A DNA stretch of 64,000 bases from CAZNOG01 sp964574635. GTDB lineage: Bacteria; Bacteroidota; Bacteroidia; Flavobacteriales_D; Cryomorphaceae. The position numbers were made by a program, and so were the translations under genes. This document shows positions 19,293 through 28,109 of this stretch, in pieces. How positions within the stretch are numbered: position 1 is the stretch's first letter; every line of letters begins with the position of its first letter. The notes beneath the pieces were generated by a model that was given only the letters and a program-made list of their open reading frames with translations, was not told the origin of the DNA and ran no database searches. The stretch lies in the NCBI GenBank assembly GCA_964574635.1, contig CAZNOG010000005.1, positions 62,001 to 126,000 of the forward strand, read 5' to 3'.

Positions 19293-22094
19293 CTATCTCA
19301 GCACCGTAACGCTGCCCTTGATCACCCGGGCCTCCGCAAAATAGAGAGGCTTCACACGAATGACGTAGTTGTACACATTCCACCCCGCGTGGTATCCGTC
19401 TCCCCATTGGTCGCCTCGCCAACCCTCCTCCACGTCGTCGGATTCGAACACCACCCTCCCCCACCGGTCGAAAATACGGATGTGATAAAACGATTCGTCG
19501 ATGTTCGAAAACACCGGCTTGAACGCATCATTCAATCCGTCACCGTCGGGTGTGAACGCATTTGGAATGTAGTACACGAGGTCCCCTTGAATCGCCACTC
19601 TCCTGAATGCCGTGTCCAAACAACCCTTATCGTCCCGTACCACCAGAGCAACTACGTACTCCCCTTCTTCGGCACCGGTAAACGAAAAGGCGGGGTCGTC
19701 CATATTCGAAAAGCCCAATCCCTGCGGAAAACCGAATATCCACCTCGACGAAGTATAATCCTTGCTGAGGTTTTGAAAACGAAAGTGCGGATCGAGCGGG
19801 TGTGCGACCGACGGTGAAGGGTGGAAATGCGCCACGGGCCCACTCGTCGATGGAATGGATACAGTGGTATCCAGACGGCAACCTCGCTCGTCGCCCAACG
19901 CCAGATGGTAGGTTCCCGGAGAGAGGTTTCGTTTGTTGGGTTGCGGTGAGAAATGTGCTCCGCCGTCAAAACTGTACATCGTGGCATTGCCGCCGTGTAT
20001 CTCGATCGCGGTGTCGTGGGCATCCGGGCAGGTCTCCCCCTTCACGACGATGTTTCCCGCCGTCAACGGCTCCGGCTCAGCGATGACGAACGCCTCCTGG
20101 TACACGCAGCCACTGTCGGTTTTTAGCGTGAGTACGTGCGATCCGGCGCACAAGCCAGTAACCGAATAGGGTGAATGAGCACTTTCATTTCCCGCCGACC
20201 ATTGGACGATCAAACTTTCCGTATCGTGAATGCCCGTCGGGACGAAAGAAAACGACCCGTCGCAATCGCCGCCGCAAGACAGTTGTTGGATTTCGGAATT
20301 TCCCGCACCGGGATTCGTGAAATCCACCGCAATGGATTTTGATATCGTGCAGTTTACGTCGTTTGTAACGGTCCACTCCAACTCGTACACCCCCGGGTTT
20401 ACGGCACTAGCCATCGTTTGTGGAGCCGTGGGATCGTCGAACGAAACCGCACCGCCTCCACTCCACGTGCCGTGAAAACCCTGTGGCAACGTGGCCGCCG
20501 TGGCGAATTGGTTGTTGCAGGTGTATCCGTCGACTCCCGCCGTCACCGACACCACATCCTCCCACACTTCCACGGTTCCCGCACCGTGGCAACCCGCCGC
20601 GTCTTGCACCACCACTTCGTAATCTCCCGGTTCCAACCCCTCGAACTCCGGCGACGACTGGAATTCGCCGCCGTTCAAACTGTACAACGCAGGCTGCACG
20701 GCGTTCTCGGCGATTACGGTAAATGTTCCCGCGCCATCGCCACAAGCCCCCGGCAGGACTTGCGCCGAGACGGAAATCCCGGGAGGCACGGTGAAAGGCA
20801 CTTCCACGGCCTCCAAAAAGTTGCCGCACAAATCGGCCAGCAAGTCGTCGTCGAACACCAGTTGAAACTCCCCTCCCGAATTTGGAAAAGGCGGATCGAC
20901 GGTTAGGTTGAAGTGCGCCCCGAAAGAACTTCCCAAGGCACAATTCGATTCTAAATCGGTCACCGTATAGGGTCCTCCCGGCCCTTCGACGACAAAATGT
21001 TCCGGTGCGACGGTGGCGCAATCGATCTGCTCGGAAAAAATCACACGTACACCTTCACAATTGTAAATGAGATCGTCTACCACGGGCGGTATCTCATCGC
21101 CGAAAACGGCGGTGGAGGCCGTGAAATCGAGCGTGAATCCGGTGTTGTTATCCGACCAATTGTTCACCAATAAAATATACGTTTCGCCGGCAAAAACCTG
21201 AAGGTCGGCGTTGAACGGCGGCCCGATTCCGGAAGAGGGACCGTTGGCCGTTCCCACCCCGCCCAACTCCGAAGAAATGCCCGTGGATCCGTTTGGAGAC
21301 TGCCAGATGCCGTACGTATTACACCCCGCGACCAAATCGGGATTGTCCGATATCTGATTGCACGCCGCATTGGTAAGATCGAAGAGCATCCAGTCGTAGT
21401 CCTCGGGACCATCGGGAGTCAGCGTGAAGTTCAGGATGCCGTCTTGCAACACGTCGATGCGGTACCAACCCTCGTTCGTGACGTTGCCCATGGCACATCC
21501 GTTGAAGGGCAATGCGTCCGGGTAAAGTCCGTTGTCTTGCGGCGCCGACTCTTCGTAAAGAAATCCCTCGCAAAGGTTTAAGGCTCCGTAGCAATCGCCC
21601 ATTGTGAAGGGCGGGCAGTTCGTGGAAATGGAAAGATTGTAGTCCGTACACGGCGCGTGGACGGCATACGAACTGATGGTGAGGTGATAGGTGATGTTGG
21701 GTTCGGCCAGTACGAGCATGGACAAAGAGGTGGCTCCCGTTGCGGAATACACTTTGTCGACACAAGACCCGCTCCAGTCCATGGGACACGCCGTGGTGAT
21801 CATGGCCGATGCGGCGCTGGGTTCGTAATCCGAAAGTTCTATATAGAGGCAGGTCTCGTACGGGACCGTGAATTCATACACATAGTCCTCGCCTGAAGTG
21901 AACCACGCCCCGCAGGGGTTGGTGAGAGATACGTCGTCACCCGCTCCACAGGTGGAACCCTGCGCGAAAAACGGAATGGTGGGAATCTCCATGTGGGTAC
22001 AATCCTGACCCCGCAGTGCACCGGCGAAGATCAGCAAGCCCGCGACGACAATCAGCACATTCCGTAGAGAAAGTACCGAAACAAAAGGAAACAT
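19293..22094 (-). CDS. T9SS cargo with gliding-motility-associated (CHU_C) C-terminal domain
   Basis: The 933-residue protein begins with a signal peptide (VLIVVAGLLIFAGALRGQD). Its N-terminal half is Cys-containing, with PPC-like beta-domains (VYEFTVPYETCLYIELSDYE; DGILNFTLTPDGPEDYDWML). Ig/SprB-like repeats follow (GDYEVVVQDAAGCHGAGTV; CHLDTTVSIP-type segments), then a PKD-like domain (YVVALVVRDDKGCLDTAF). It ends in a type B domain, YIPNAFTPDGDGLNDAFKPV to IKGSVTVLR. Such proteins are exported by T9SS and are often adhesins. Orientation is opposite to cassette A. Substrate or partner unknown. Confidence 0.88.
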   Translation of the reverse strand: MFPFVSVLSLRNVLIVVAGLLIFAGALRGQDCTHMEIPTIPFFAQGSTCGAGDDVSLTNPCGAWFTSGEDYVYEFTVPYETCLYIELSDYEPSAASAMITTACPMDWSGSCVDKVYSATGATSLSMLVLAEPNITYHLTISSYAVHAPCTDYNLSISTNCPPFTMGDCYGALNLCEGFLYEESAPQDNGLYPDALPFNGCAMGNVTNEGWYRIDVLQDGILNFTLTPDGPEDYDWMLFDLTNAACNQISDNPDLVAGCNTYGIWQSPNGSTGISSELGGVGTANGPSSGIGPPFNADLQVFAGETYILLVNNWSDNNTGFTLDFTASTAVFGDEIPPVVDDLIYNCEGVRVIFSEQIDCATVAPEHFVVEGPGGPYTVTDLESNCALGSSFGAHFNLTVDPPFPNSGGEFQLVFDDDLLADLCGNFLEAVEVPFTVPPGISVSAQVLPGACGDGAGTFTVIAENAVQPALYSLNGGEFQSSPEFEGLEPGDYEVVVQDAAGCHGAGTVEVWEDVVSVTAGVDGYTCNNQFATAATLPQGFHGTWSGGGAVSFDDPTAPQTMASAVNPGVYELEWTVTNDVNCTISKSIAVDFTNPGAGNSEIQQLSCGGDCDGSFSFVPTGIHDTESLIVQWSAGNESAHSPYSVTGLCAGSHVLTLKTDSGCVYQEAFVIAEPEPLTAGNIVVKGETCPDAHDTAIEIHGGNATMYSFDGGAHFSPQPNKRNLSPGTYHLALGDERGCRLDTTVSIPSTSGPVAHFHPSPSVAHPLDPHFRFQNLSKDYTSSRWIFGFPQGLGFSNMDDPAFSFTGAEEGEYVVALVVRDDKGCLDTAFRRVAIQGDLVYYIPNAFTPDGDGLNDAFKPVFSNIDESFYHIRIFDRWGRVVFESDDVEEGWRGDQWGDGYHAGWNVYNYVIRVKPLYFAEARVIKGSVTVLR

Positions 22095-22302
22095 TGAAGC
22101 AAAGATTGGTTAGCGCGCGGCCAATGGTTTTCCGACCACTTTGGCACTGGCTTGACGGCCTAAAAATGACGAAGCTGCATACGGAGTCGCCGCACCGCCA
22201 CTACCCCCGAGGGCTCAGAGCCTTACGCCTACTGCCGCTTTCGGAAATCCATTCCGTGGTTCCCACATAATTCACACCGTACTCTCCCTTTCCCCAAAAG
22301 CG

Positions 22303-22310
22303 TATATTTG
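22303..22310 (+). promoter_or_regulatory. Candidate -7 box upstream of deoC
   Basis: TATATTTG matches TAnnTTTG exactly and lies 35 bases before the proposed TTG start of deoC. No clear TTG is found at the -33 distance. Confidence 0.4.
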
Positions 22311-22345
22311 AATTTCCGAAAGGTCACACGACAAAACAACACCCC

Positions 22346-23248
22346 TTGGAGACTACCCCGCGAACATTCGAAAGCAAACCCATAGATCAAACCGGCGTGG
22401 AGGAAAGGTGCGCGAGATTTCAAACGCGGAGCATCAAAACCTCGACGAAAACCGAAGGCCTCAAGATGGCCTTGAGCATGATCGACCTCACCACCCTCGA
22501 AGGAAAAGACACCGAAGGCAAAATCCGCCAACTCTGCTACAAAGCCGCGCACCTGCACGACGCCTTGCCGGGACTTCCCACCGTGGCGGCCGTGTGCGTG
22601 TACCCGGTATTCGTCGGATTGGCGAAGAAACTGCTCGAAGGCACCGGCATCAAAATCGCGTCCGTGGCTACGGCATTTCCATCGGGACAATCCTTCTCGA
22701 CGTACAAAATCGAAGAGACCAAAAAGGCCGTGGATGCGGGTGCCGACGAAATCGACATGGTCATCTCCCGGGGAAAATTCCACCAAGGTGAGTACGGCGC
22801 GGTATTCGACGAAATCGCCGCGGTAAAAGAAGCCTGCGGCAAGTCCCGCCTGAAAGTCATCCTCGAAACCGGTGAACTCGGAAGCCTCGACGACGTGGCC
22901 TTGGCCTCACGCATCGCCATCGCTGCGGGTGCCGACTTCATCAAAACATCCACCGGAAAGATCAAACCGGCCGCAACCATGCCGGTGGTACTGGTCATGC
23001 TCGAAGTGATCCGCGACCACTATTTCGCCACGGGGCAAATGGTGGGAATGAAGCCGGCCGGAGGCATCTCCAACTCCAAATTGGCGCTCCACCACTTGGT
23101 CATGGTGAAAGAGACCCTCGGCGACCAATGGCTGGACAACCACTGGTTCCGGTTTGGCGCCAGTTCACTGGCCAACGACATCCTCAAACAATTGATGAAG
23201 CAGGAAACCGGCATCTACCAATCGGGGAATTACTTCGCCCTGGACTAA
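22346..23248 (+). CDS. deoC: Deoxyribose-phosphate aldolase (long form)
   Basis: The 300-residue aldolase cleaves 2-deoxyribose 5-phosphate into acetaldehyde and glyceraldehyde 3-phosphate. Schiff-base Lys200 sits in GADFIKTSTGK, a second active-site Lys236 in VGMKPAGG, and Asp137 in DEIDMVI. The chain ends QSGNYFALD, like the long DeoC form of other phyla. The start is TTG at 22346. The first ATG (codon 41) would cut into the conserved segment just before MIDLTTLEG. The next gene begins 18 bases downstream. The context of two ALDH-family genes points to oxidation of the acetaldehyde. Confidence 0.94.
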   Translation: METTPRTFESKPIDQTGVEERCARFQTRSIKTSTKTEGLKMALSMIDLTTLEGKDTEGKIRQLCYKAAHLHDALPGLPTVAAVCVYPVFVGLAKKLLEGTGIKIASVATAFPSGQSFSTYKIEETKKAVDAGADEIDMVISRGKFHQGEYGAVFDEIAAVKEACGKSRLKVILETGELGSLDDVALASRIAIAAGADFIKTSTGKIKPAATMPVVLVMLEVIRDHYFATGQMVGMKPAGGISNSKLALHHLVMVKETLGDQWLDNHWFRFGASSLANDILKQLMKQETGIYQSGNYFALD

Positions 23249-23266
23249 ACGAAGCTCTGAATCGAC

Positions 23267-24730
23267 ATGGGAAAAAAGACACAGGAAACGATCGCGAAAA
23301 AGGGTTGGGAATACGCACCCGCCCCGGAAAGCGCCCCGGTACGCATAGACGGTAAATACGACCTCTTCATCGACGGAAAATTCGTCGCGCCGAAATCCAA
23401 AAAGTACTTCAAAACCATTGATCCCGCCACCGAAAAAACCTTGGCACAAGTGGCCTACGCCGACGAAAAAGACGTGGATCGGGCCGTAAAAGCCGCACGA
23501 AAAGCGTACGAAGGCGTATGGTCGCGCATGGATGCCTCCGAAAGGGGCAAGTACCTCTTCCGCATCGCGAGGCTGTTGCAAGAACGCGCCCGTGAATTCG
23601 CCATCATCGAATCCATGGACGGGGGAAAACCCATCCGCGAATCGCGTGACGTGGACGTGCCCATCGCGGCGGCGCACTTTTTTTACCACGCCGGCTGGGC
23701 CGACAAGCTACCCTACGCTTTCCCCAACCGCACACCCCGCCCCATCGGCGTGGCCGGACAAATCATCCCCTGGAATTTTCCCCTCCTGATGGCCGCGTGG
23801 AAAATCGCCCCGGCCCTGGCCTGCGGAAATACCGTGGTGCTCAAACCGGCCGAAACCACGCCCCTCACCGCGCTGAAGCTCGCCGAACTCATCCGCGACG
23901 CCGACCTGCCTCCCGGTGTGGTCAACATCATCACCGGCGACGGGGAGACGGGCAAAGCCTTGGTGAACCACCCCGACCTCGACAAAGTGGCTTTCACCGG
24001 CTCTACCGAAGTGGGGAAAATGATCCGGAGAAGCCTCGCCGGAAAACGCACTAAGCTCACCTTGGAACTCGGCGGAAAAGCGGCCAACATCGTCTTCGCC
24101 GATGCAGCCATCGACCAGGCGGTGGAAGGAATCGTCAACGGAATCTACTTTAACCAAGGGCACGTCTGCTGCGCGGGTTCCCGCCTTTTTGTGGAGGAAA
24201 GCGTGGCCGACGAGGTAATCCGCCGACTGAAACACCGCATGAACACCCTGATCGTGGGAAACCCCTTGGACAAAAACACCGACGTGGGTGCGATCAACTC
24301 CGCGGCGCAACTGAAAACCATCCACCGCTACCTCGATGCGGGGCGCAAAGAAGGGTTCGAAATGTACCAAACCCAAGCAACTCTCCCCAACAAGGGCTTC
24401 TGGTGCGCTCCCACCTTGTTTACCGACGTGGCGCAGAGCAGCACCATCGCCCGGGAAGAAATATTCGGACCCGTGCTGGCGATGCAAACCTTCCGCACCA
24501 TCGACGAGGTGATCGACAAAGCCAACAACACCCCCTACGGACTGTCGGCCGGAGTGTGGACCGACAAAGGATCGAAAATATTCAACCTGACCTCCCGACT
24601 GAAAGCGGGAGTGGTATGGGCCAACACCTTCAATAAATTCGACCCCACCTCGCCCTTCGGCGGGTACAAAGAGTCGGGTTTTGGACGCGAGGGCGGAGTG
24701 CACGGCCTCTCGGCTTACCTCAACGTGTGA
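23267..24730 (+). CDS. Aldehyde dehydrogenase (catalytic partner)
   Basis: This 487-residue NAD(P)-dependent ALDH has the oxyanion/cofactor segment IIPWNFPLLM, NTVVLKPAETTPL, FTGSTEVG, the general base Glu267 in LELGG and the nucleophile in GHVCCAGS (Cys301/Cys302). It looks complete and active. It lies between deoC and a truncated ALDH-like gene, so its likely substrate is acetaldehyde from deoxyribose catabolism. The N-terminal ~30 residues are an extra Lys-rich lead-in. A 4-base gap separates it from the next gene. Confidence 0.94.
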   Translation: MGKKTQETIAKKGWEYAPAPESAPVRIDGKYDLFIDGKFVAPKSKKYFKTIDPATEKTLAQVAYADEKDVDRAVKAARKAYEGVWSRMDASERGKYLFRIARLLQERAREFAIIESMDGGKPIRESRDVDVPIAAAHFFYHAGWADKLPYAFPNRTPRPIGVAGQIIPWNFPLLMAAWKIAPALACGNTVVLKPAETTPLTALKLAELIRDADLPPGVVNIITGDGETGKALVNHPDLDKVAFTGSTEVGKMIRRSLAGKRTKLTLELGGKAANIVFADAAIDQAVEGIVNGIYFNQGHVCCAGSRLFVEESVADEVIRRLKHRMNTLIVGNPLDKNTDVGAINSAAQLKTIHRYLDAGRKEGFEMYQTQATLPNKGFWCAPTLFTDVAQSSTIAREEIFGPVLAMQTFRTIDEVIDKANNTPYGLSAGVWTDKGSKIFNLTSRLKAGVVWANTFNKFDPTSPFGGYKESGFGREGGVHGLSAYLNV

Positions 24731-24734
24731 AAAG

Positions 24735-25721
24735 ATGGCGAAACCCGAAAAAGTAAACGGCATGTATACCGAAGATTCCACCAAAAAGAACCACTCGCCC
24801 AAGGCGGCGCCATCCAAAGGCAAACGCAATGCGGACAGCGGGTTGCCACCGAAAATCGACGTGCTCAAAACCTACAAGCTCTTCATAGGCGGTGCGTTTC
24901 CCCGCACCGAAAGCGGCCGTTACTACCCCATCCACAACCCCGAGGGAAAGTTTCTGGCCAACGTGTGCCTCGGCTCCCGAAAAGATTTCAGAAACGCAGT
25001 GGTCGCAGCTCGTGGCGCGCAGTCGGCTTGGCAAGACCGAACCGCCTACAACAAGTCGCAGATTCTCTATCGCTTGGCCGAGATGCTCGGTGCAAAATCC
25101 ACGCTGTTCATCGATGAAATGCGAAGCATGGGCATGGAGAAACGCGAGGCGGAGCGGCAATTCCAAACCGCCGTAGACCTGCTGGTGTATTACGCCGGCT
25201 GGTGCGACAAATACGTGCAAGTATTCAGCGCGGTAAATCCCGTGGCGAGTTCGCATTTCAATTTTTCACTGCCCGAGCCCATGGGCGTGGTGGGTGCTTT
25301 GGCGCCCGAATCCCACCCTTTGCTTGGCTTGGTTCAAGCCGTGGCCCCGACTATCGCGGGCGGAAACACGGTGGTGGCCCTGGCCTCTGAATCCATGCCC
25401 CTTACGGCGCTGACTTTTGCCGAAGTCGTGGCCACATCCGACGTACCGGCAGGCGTGGTAAACCTCCTCACCGGCAGCCGCGGTGAATTGCTCAAGCACT
25501 TCGCGTCGCACATGGACGTGGATGCGCTGGCGGTGTGGAACGCCGACGAAAACGACCGAAAAACCATCGTGGAAGAAGGGGCGGAAAACCTGAAACGCAT
25601 TGCTTTCCACACCGCGGAATCCATTACCGAGGGCGACCCCGAACTGATCATGGCTCTGCAGGAGATAAAAACCACGTGGCACCCTGTGGAAAACATCAAA
25701 GGTTCGGGATCGGGGTATTAA
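24735..25721 (+). CDS. Truncated, non-catalytic ALDH-family protein
   Basis: The 328-residue protein aligns with the N-terminal cofactor-domain half of ALDHs (YKLFIGGAFPRTESGRYYPI, FSLPEPMGVVGALAPESHP, GVVNLLTGSRGELL). The NAD-binding Lys motif is degraded (TVVALASES), and the chain stops without the Glu and Cys catalytic segments. It follows the catalytic ALDH by 4 bases. The order full ALDH then truncated ALDH mirrors the two domains of ALDH16 proteins, here as separate genes. It is probably a structural subunit. It is not a frameshift remnant: the frame is clean, with a regular N-terminal extension. Confidence 0.85.
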   Translation: MAKPEKVNGMYTEDSTKKNHSPKAAPSKGKRNADSGLPPKIDVLKTYKLFIGGAFPRTESGRYYPIHNPEGKFLANVCLGSRKDFRNAVVAARGAQSAWQDRTAYNKSQILYRLAEMLGAKSTLFIDEMRSMGMEKREAERQFQTAVDLLVYYAGWCDKYVQVFSAVNPVASSHFNFSLPEPMGVVGALAPESHPLLGLVQAVAPTIAGGNTVVALASESMPLTALTFAEVVATSDVPAGVVNLLTGSRGELLKHFASHMDVDALAVWNADENDRKTIVEEGAENLKRIAFHTAESITEGDPELIMALQEIKTTWHPVENIKGSGSGY

Positions 25722-25786
25722 TTCCCGTTTCCGACTTACAAATCCGGGACGGCTTGAATCCCCGCGCGAAGGCGGACACCGGCATC

Positions 25787-25880
25787 CTCCCGGGGCGTGC
25801 GGGATGCGCCCGTGGGACCGGGGTACAGCGACGGGGAAGCTCGTACCCCGACCCAACGGGCGCCCTGCACGCCCCGGGAG
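25787..25880. repeat. Long REP-like inverted repeat
   Basis: The left arm 25787-25826 and right arm 25843-25880 pair almost completely; the ends read CTCCCGGGGCGTGC and GCACGCCCCGGGAG. The loop is 16 bases. Flanks CCGGCATCCTC before and GAGATA plus AATGACGG after are shared with the element at 54451-54592. No T-run follows, so it is not a typical intrinsic terminator. Confidence 0.7.
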
Positions 25881-25956
25881 ATAAGGGGGTAGCCTGACCC
25901 CGAAAATGACGGAAATCGGAGATCCGAGGTGAATGTCCGTAAAAAAGAAGGACGGG

Positions 25957-25978
25957 GTGGTGAGGGTTTTTGGGGGCG
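25957..25978 (+). repeat. Dispersed G/T-rich intergenic motif, variant copy
   Basis: GTGGTGAGGGTTTTTG is identical over 16 bases to 31413-31428. Downstream the usual TGGGTG is replaced by GGGGCG. Confidence 0.45.
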
Positions 25979-26075
25979 CGCCATCCACACCGAAAATCAC
26001 GGCACGAGGACAACCAACATTGAACGGATATTTGCGTTGGATTTGTGCGTCGATAGGAACGCGAAAACGGACGAT

Positions 26076-28109
26076 ATGACTGCGCCTGCCCATACGAATG
26101 ATCTGATCGGCGAATCGAGCCCTTACCTGCTGCAGCACGCTCACAACCCGGTGGATTGGATGCCGTGGGGCGAAAAGGCGATGGAGAAGGCGAAACGCGA
26201 CAACAAGCTGATTTTGGTGAGCATAGGGTATTCTACCTGCCACTGGTGCCACGTGATGGAGAGGGAATCTTTTGCGAGTGAGGAAGTGGCGGAGGTGATG
26301 AACAAGCACTTCGTGTGCATCAAAATAGATCGGGAAGAGCGGCCGGATTTGGACAGGATTTACATGGATGCCGTGACCATGATGGGCCGGCAAGGTGGGT
26401 GGCCCCTGCATTGCATCACCACCCCTCAGGGAGAACCGGTGTACGGCGGCACGTATTTCCGACGCGACAGATGGGTGGAGGTGCTCGAATCCCTCGCCGA
26501 ATTGTGGAAAACCGAACCGCATACGCTGCGGGAATACGGCGGCAAAGTGAAGGATGGGCTGCAATTCCGCGCGGTTCTTCCGGCGTTGGAGGATCGGCCG
26601 CCTGTGGAAATGGACGTGGTGGTGCAGGCTGTGGAAAAATGGAAACCTCTTTTCGACGGCCGAAACGGCGGCAACGTGGGCGCACCGAAATTTCCCCTGC
26701 CCGATACGCTGCTGTTTCTGCTGGAGTACGCTCAGGCACAGGGCGACGGGGAAGTGGCCCGGCACGTGGAGCGTACGCTCGACGCCATGGCGGCGGGCGG
26801 CATTCACGACCAGGTGGGAGGCGGCTTCGCCCGGTACGCAACGGATGAGGCGTGGAAGGTGCCCCACTTCGAAAAAATGCTTTACGACAACGCCCGGTTG
26901 ATGTCGCTCTACGCGGCGGGGTACGCGTTTTTCGGCAAACCTTGGTACCGAGAAGTGGCCGCGCGCACGGGCGAATGGCTGAAGAGGGAAATGCTGCAGC
27001 CCGAAGGCGGATATGCGGCCGCCCTCGACGCCGACAGCGAAGGGGAAGAAGGAAAATTATACACGTGGACACCCCATTTGACGGAACTGAGCCCCGACGA
27101 CCGCCAGAGATACGCGGCTCTCTACCGCACCGACGACGGCGCCCTGTGGGACGGTAGGCGCGTGGTGATGCTGCGGGATGGCTTCGGAAGTGAGGAAGAT
27201 GCGGCCGGATCGGATTCCATAGACCTCCTCGCGGAGTACCGCGACTTCAATGAAAAGCTTCGCGGCGTGCGGGAATCCAAAGTGAGGCCCGCGACCGACC
27301 GGAAGCGCATTTGCTCGTGGAACGCACTGCTGGCCACCGGCTGGTTGGCGTCGTATAGGCACGGCTGCTGCGAAGAAGGACTCGATGAAGCCCGGCGCAT
27401 CCTCGGTTTCATTGAATCCGACTGCACGGACCACGCCATCGGCCTCCTGAAACACATCGCCGGAAAACGGGAAGGCGCACCCGATTTTCTCGAGGATTAC
27501 GCTTTTGCCATCGAAGCCTACTTGGCGCTCTACGCAGTGGATTTCGACGAGAGCCACCTTTTACGCGCAAGGGAACTCGCACTGACCGCCATGGACCGGT
27601 TTTTCGATCCCGAGGGGGGATATTTCAGATTCTCGCCCCACGGCGCAGAACATCTGATCGCCTCGCCTGTCGATGTGGTGGACGACGTGATGCCATCTTC
27701 CAACGCCGTAATGGCCGAAAACCTGTTGGTGCTCGGCGTTTATTTCGGTCGTGAAAATTTCGCGGAAGTCGCGGGGAGGATGGTTGCGGGAGTGGAAGGC
27801 GCGGTCAAAGACCACTGCGCGGGATACGCGCGATGGGCGGGCGTGACCCTGCGCCTCTCTTTGGGCTTGCCCGAACTGGTGGTGGCCGGTCCCGATGCCC
27901 GCGAGTTTGCGGGGAGCATCTCCTCCCGTTTTATGCCTTCGGTGGTGTTGGCGGCGGCCGAGGAACGCTCCCGCTTGCCTCTGTTCGAAGGCCGCCTTGG
28001 TCAAAAAAACACCCGCGCCTATCTTTGCCGCCACCGAAAATGCGACGCTCCCACCGCATCGGGTGAAGAAACCCTCCAAGCACTCCAAAAGATCTACCGA
28101 CGATTTTGA
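26076..28109 (+). CDS. Thioredoxin-fold DUF255 protein (YyaL / SPATA20 family)
   Basis: The 677-residue protein starts NDLIGESSPYLLQHAHNPVDW, the DUF255 signature, with the thioredoxin-like CxxC in YSTCHWCHVMERESF. A large alpha/alpha-barrel-like region follows (GGIHDQVGGGFARYATDEAW, VPHFEKMLYDNARL, RKRICSWNALLATG). The family is widespread but its biochemical role is not settled. The start at ATG 26076 is chosen because the conserved N-terminus begins there; the frame continues upstream through the repeat region. The next gene starts inside its stop codon. Confidence 0.92.
   Translation: MTAPAHTNDLIGESSPYLLQHAHNPVDWMPWGEKAMEKAKRDNKLILVSIGYSTCHWCHVMERESFASEEVAEVMNKHFVCIKIDREERPDLDRIYMDAVTMMGRQGGWPLHCITTPQGEPVYGGTYFRRDRWVEVLESLAELWKTEPHTLREYGGKVKDGLQFRAVLPALEDRPPVEMDVVVQAVEKWKPLFDGRNGGNVGAPKFPLPDTLLFLLEYAQAQGDGEVARHVERTLDAMAAGGIHDQVGGGFARYATDEAWKVPHFEKMLYDNARLMSLYAAGYAFFGKPWYREVAARTGEWLKREMLQPEGGYAAALDADSEGEEGKLYTWTPHLTELSPDDRQRYAALYRTDDGALWDGRRVVMLRDGFGSEEDAAGSDSIDLLAEYRDFNEKLRGVRESKVRPATDRKRICSWNALLATGWLASYRHGCCEEGLDEARRILGFIESDCTDHAIGLLKHIAGKREGAPDFLEDYAFAIEAYLALYAVDFDESHLLRARELALTAMDRFFDPEGGYFRFSPHGAEHLIASPVDVVDDVMPSSNAVMAENLLVLGVYFGRENFAEVAGRMVAGVEGAVKDHCAGYARWAGVTLRLSLGLPELVVAGPDAREFAGSISSRFMPSVVLAAAEERSRLPLFEGRLGQKNTRAYLCRHRKCDAPTASGEETLQALQKIYRRF

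Larger units (their letters stand above)
25722..26075. other. 354-base intergenic region with REP-like hairpin and G/T motif variant
   Basis: No gene is seen. The region holds the segment GCGAAGGCGG (25766-25775), a long inverted repeat (25787-25880), AATGACGG (25905-25912), a variant of the G/T motif (25957-25978) and a weak promoter-like GATATTTG near 26027, upstream of the next gene. Confidence 0.6.

Noticed and set aside
25266..26867. 533-codon minus-strand frame
   Set aside because: It is a shadow of the truncated ALDH and DUF255 genes, crosses a repeat region, and is rich in His/Arg/Phe without any domain.
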